A program made the translations under genes and the position numbers. Positions 6,552 to 6,932 of a stretch of 6,932 bases of DNA are shown piece by piece. Within the stretch, counting starts at the first letter, position 1; each line of letters opens with the position of its first letter. Source of the stretch: a bacterium. Lineage in GTDB: Bacteria; UBP14; UBA6098; B30-G16. Below the pieces are notes generated by a model. It saw only the letters and a list, made by a program, of their open reading frames with translations. It ran no database searches and was not told where the DNA came from. Location of the stretch: assembly GCA_027064665.1 (NCBI GenBank), contig JAMOPH010000373.1, positions 1-6,932 of the forward strand, read 5' to 3'.

Positions 6552-6932
6552 CTATTTAGTGGTTTCCGTTTTCTCTTTGCTTATTAAACTTAACTGGATA
6601 TTATTGCGGGAATCAGACTCTATTTTTATAAATCTGGATTTTAAATCAAAGTCAGAGTTTACATCTACTGCTGCAAGCCCGCTCTTTATCAGGTAAGCAT
6701 TGATAAAAATTTTGTTTTTAAGATACACATAGGCTTCCACCAAATTTTCATTTGCCACATAATTTTTATCAAATTTAAGATATACTTTTTTCTTAAGAAT
6801 ATATCGTCTTAAATACGAAACAGTTGTTTCTAAATCTGTGATAATTATACCTCTCAGTTTTACAACAACGCCTGTATCTAACTTTAATTTGCCGTCATCA
6901 AGGACATCAACTACTTTATATAAATTATCTTT
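6552..6932 (-). CDS. 3' end of a gene encoding a degenerate SNase-like domain, probably the C-terminal part of the cognate DNA methyltransferase
   Basis: The frame is open to the right edge: codons from 6932 read KDNLYKVVDVLDDGKLKLDT and continue without stop, so the GTG at 6758 is internal and 126 residues are visible. The fragment follows a staphylococcal nuclease-like pattern: VVDVLDDGKLKL (7-18), VVVKLRGI (22-29), YLRRYILKKKVYLKF (40-54), EAYVYLKNKIFINAYLIKSG (66-85), then LAAVD. Catalytic positions look lost: where nucleases have R-L-x-GIDTPE, this has K-L-R-GIIITD, and no arginine stands in the GR-x-x-AYV position. I infer a DNA-binding or structural tail fused to a methyltransferase, because it directly precedes an MjaI-type endonuclease gene and, from memory, such fusions occur beside these enzymes. 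No methyltransferase motif is inside the window, so a separate SNase-like protein remains possible. Confidence 0.62.
   Translation of the reverse strand, partial: KDNLYKVVDVLDDGKLKLDTGVVVKLRGIIITDLETTVSYLRRYILKKKVYLKFDKNYVANENLVEAYVYLKNKIFINAYLIKSGLAAVDVNSDFDLKSRFIKIESDSRNNIQLSLISKEKTETTK

Noticed and set aside
6756..6758. GTG at 6758 as start of a separate 68-residue protein
   Set aside because: It would cut through the SNase-like domain; the upstream codons to 6932 supply the missing first strands of that domain.
1..6932. CRISPR array, tRNA, rRNA, transposase or attachment sites
   Set aside because: No regularly spaced repeats, cloverleaf, rRNA-like stretch, transposase frame or long flanking repeats were seen.

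Overview
The window looks like a chromosome fragment of an uncultured bacterium in or near the FCB assemblage. The main clue is that two secreted proteins, the left-edge fragment and the 504-residue minus-strand protein, end in the same kind of C-terminal domain. That domain has a P-x-PFNSA opening, a D-x-SG-(K/R)-VV centre and a PSGIY ending with a terminal lysine, like the type A sorting domains of the type IX secretion system (T9SS). Candidate phyla such as Cloacimonadota, WOR-3 or TA06 are plausible, but the sequence alone does not place it.

Left half, plus strand (1-4150): a tightly packed, probably co-transcribed series. It runs: the 3' end of a surface/secreted protein gene; a UspA-family universal stress protein; coaBC (coenzyme A synthesis); a lipoprotein with an LVIVD-type propeller; and apt (adenine salvage). 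The uspA/coaBC and coaBC/lipoprotein junctions are both 4-base ATGA overlaps, which suggests translational coupling.

Convergent gap (4151-4322): no gene. It holds four small perfect hairpins in tandem and, further right, a strong stem-loop followed by T runs on the minus strand, the likely terminator of the minus-strand genes.

Right half, minus strand (4323-6932): reading in the direction of transcription from the right edge, first the 3' end of a gene encoding a degenerate staphylococcal-nuclease-like (SNase) domain. I infer this is the tail of a DNA methyltransferase. Nine bases later comes an MjaI-family type II restriction endonuclease (family specificity CTAG). After a 93-base leader there is a secreted seven-repeat beta-propeller protein with a T9SS-like sorting domain. 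The restriction-modification part is AT-rich (about 25-35% GC in sampled lines) against 57-62% in sampled lines of the two propeller genes.

The most unusual property belongs to the whole window rather than to one gene: mixed-composition palindromic 4-mers are almost missing. By eye I found no CATG, AGCT, ACGT or TCGA, one CTAG, one GTAC and five GATC, where about 27 of each would be expected in random sequence of this length. CCGG, GCGC, AATT and ATAT are plentiful. The single CTAG lies inside the putative CTAG-specific endonuclease gene.
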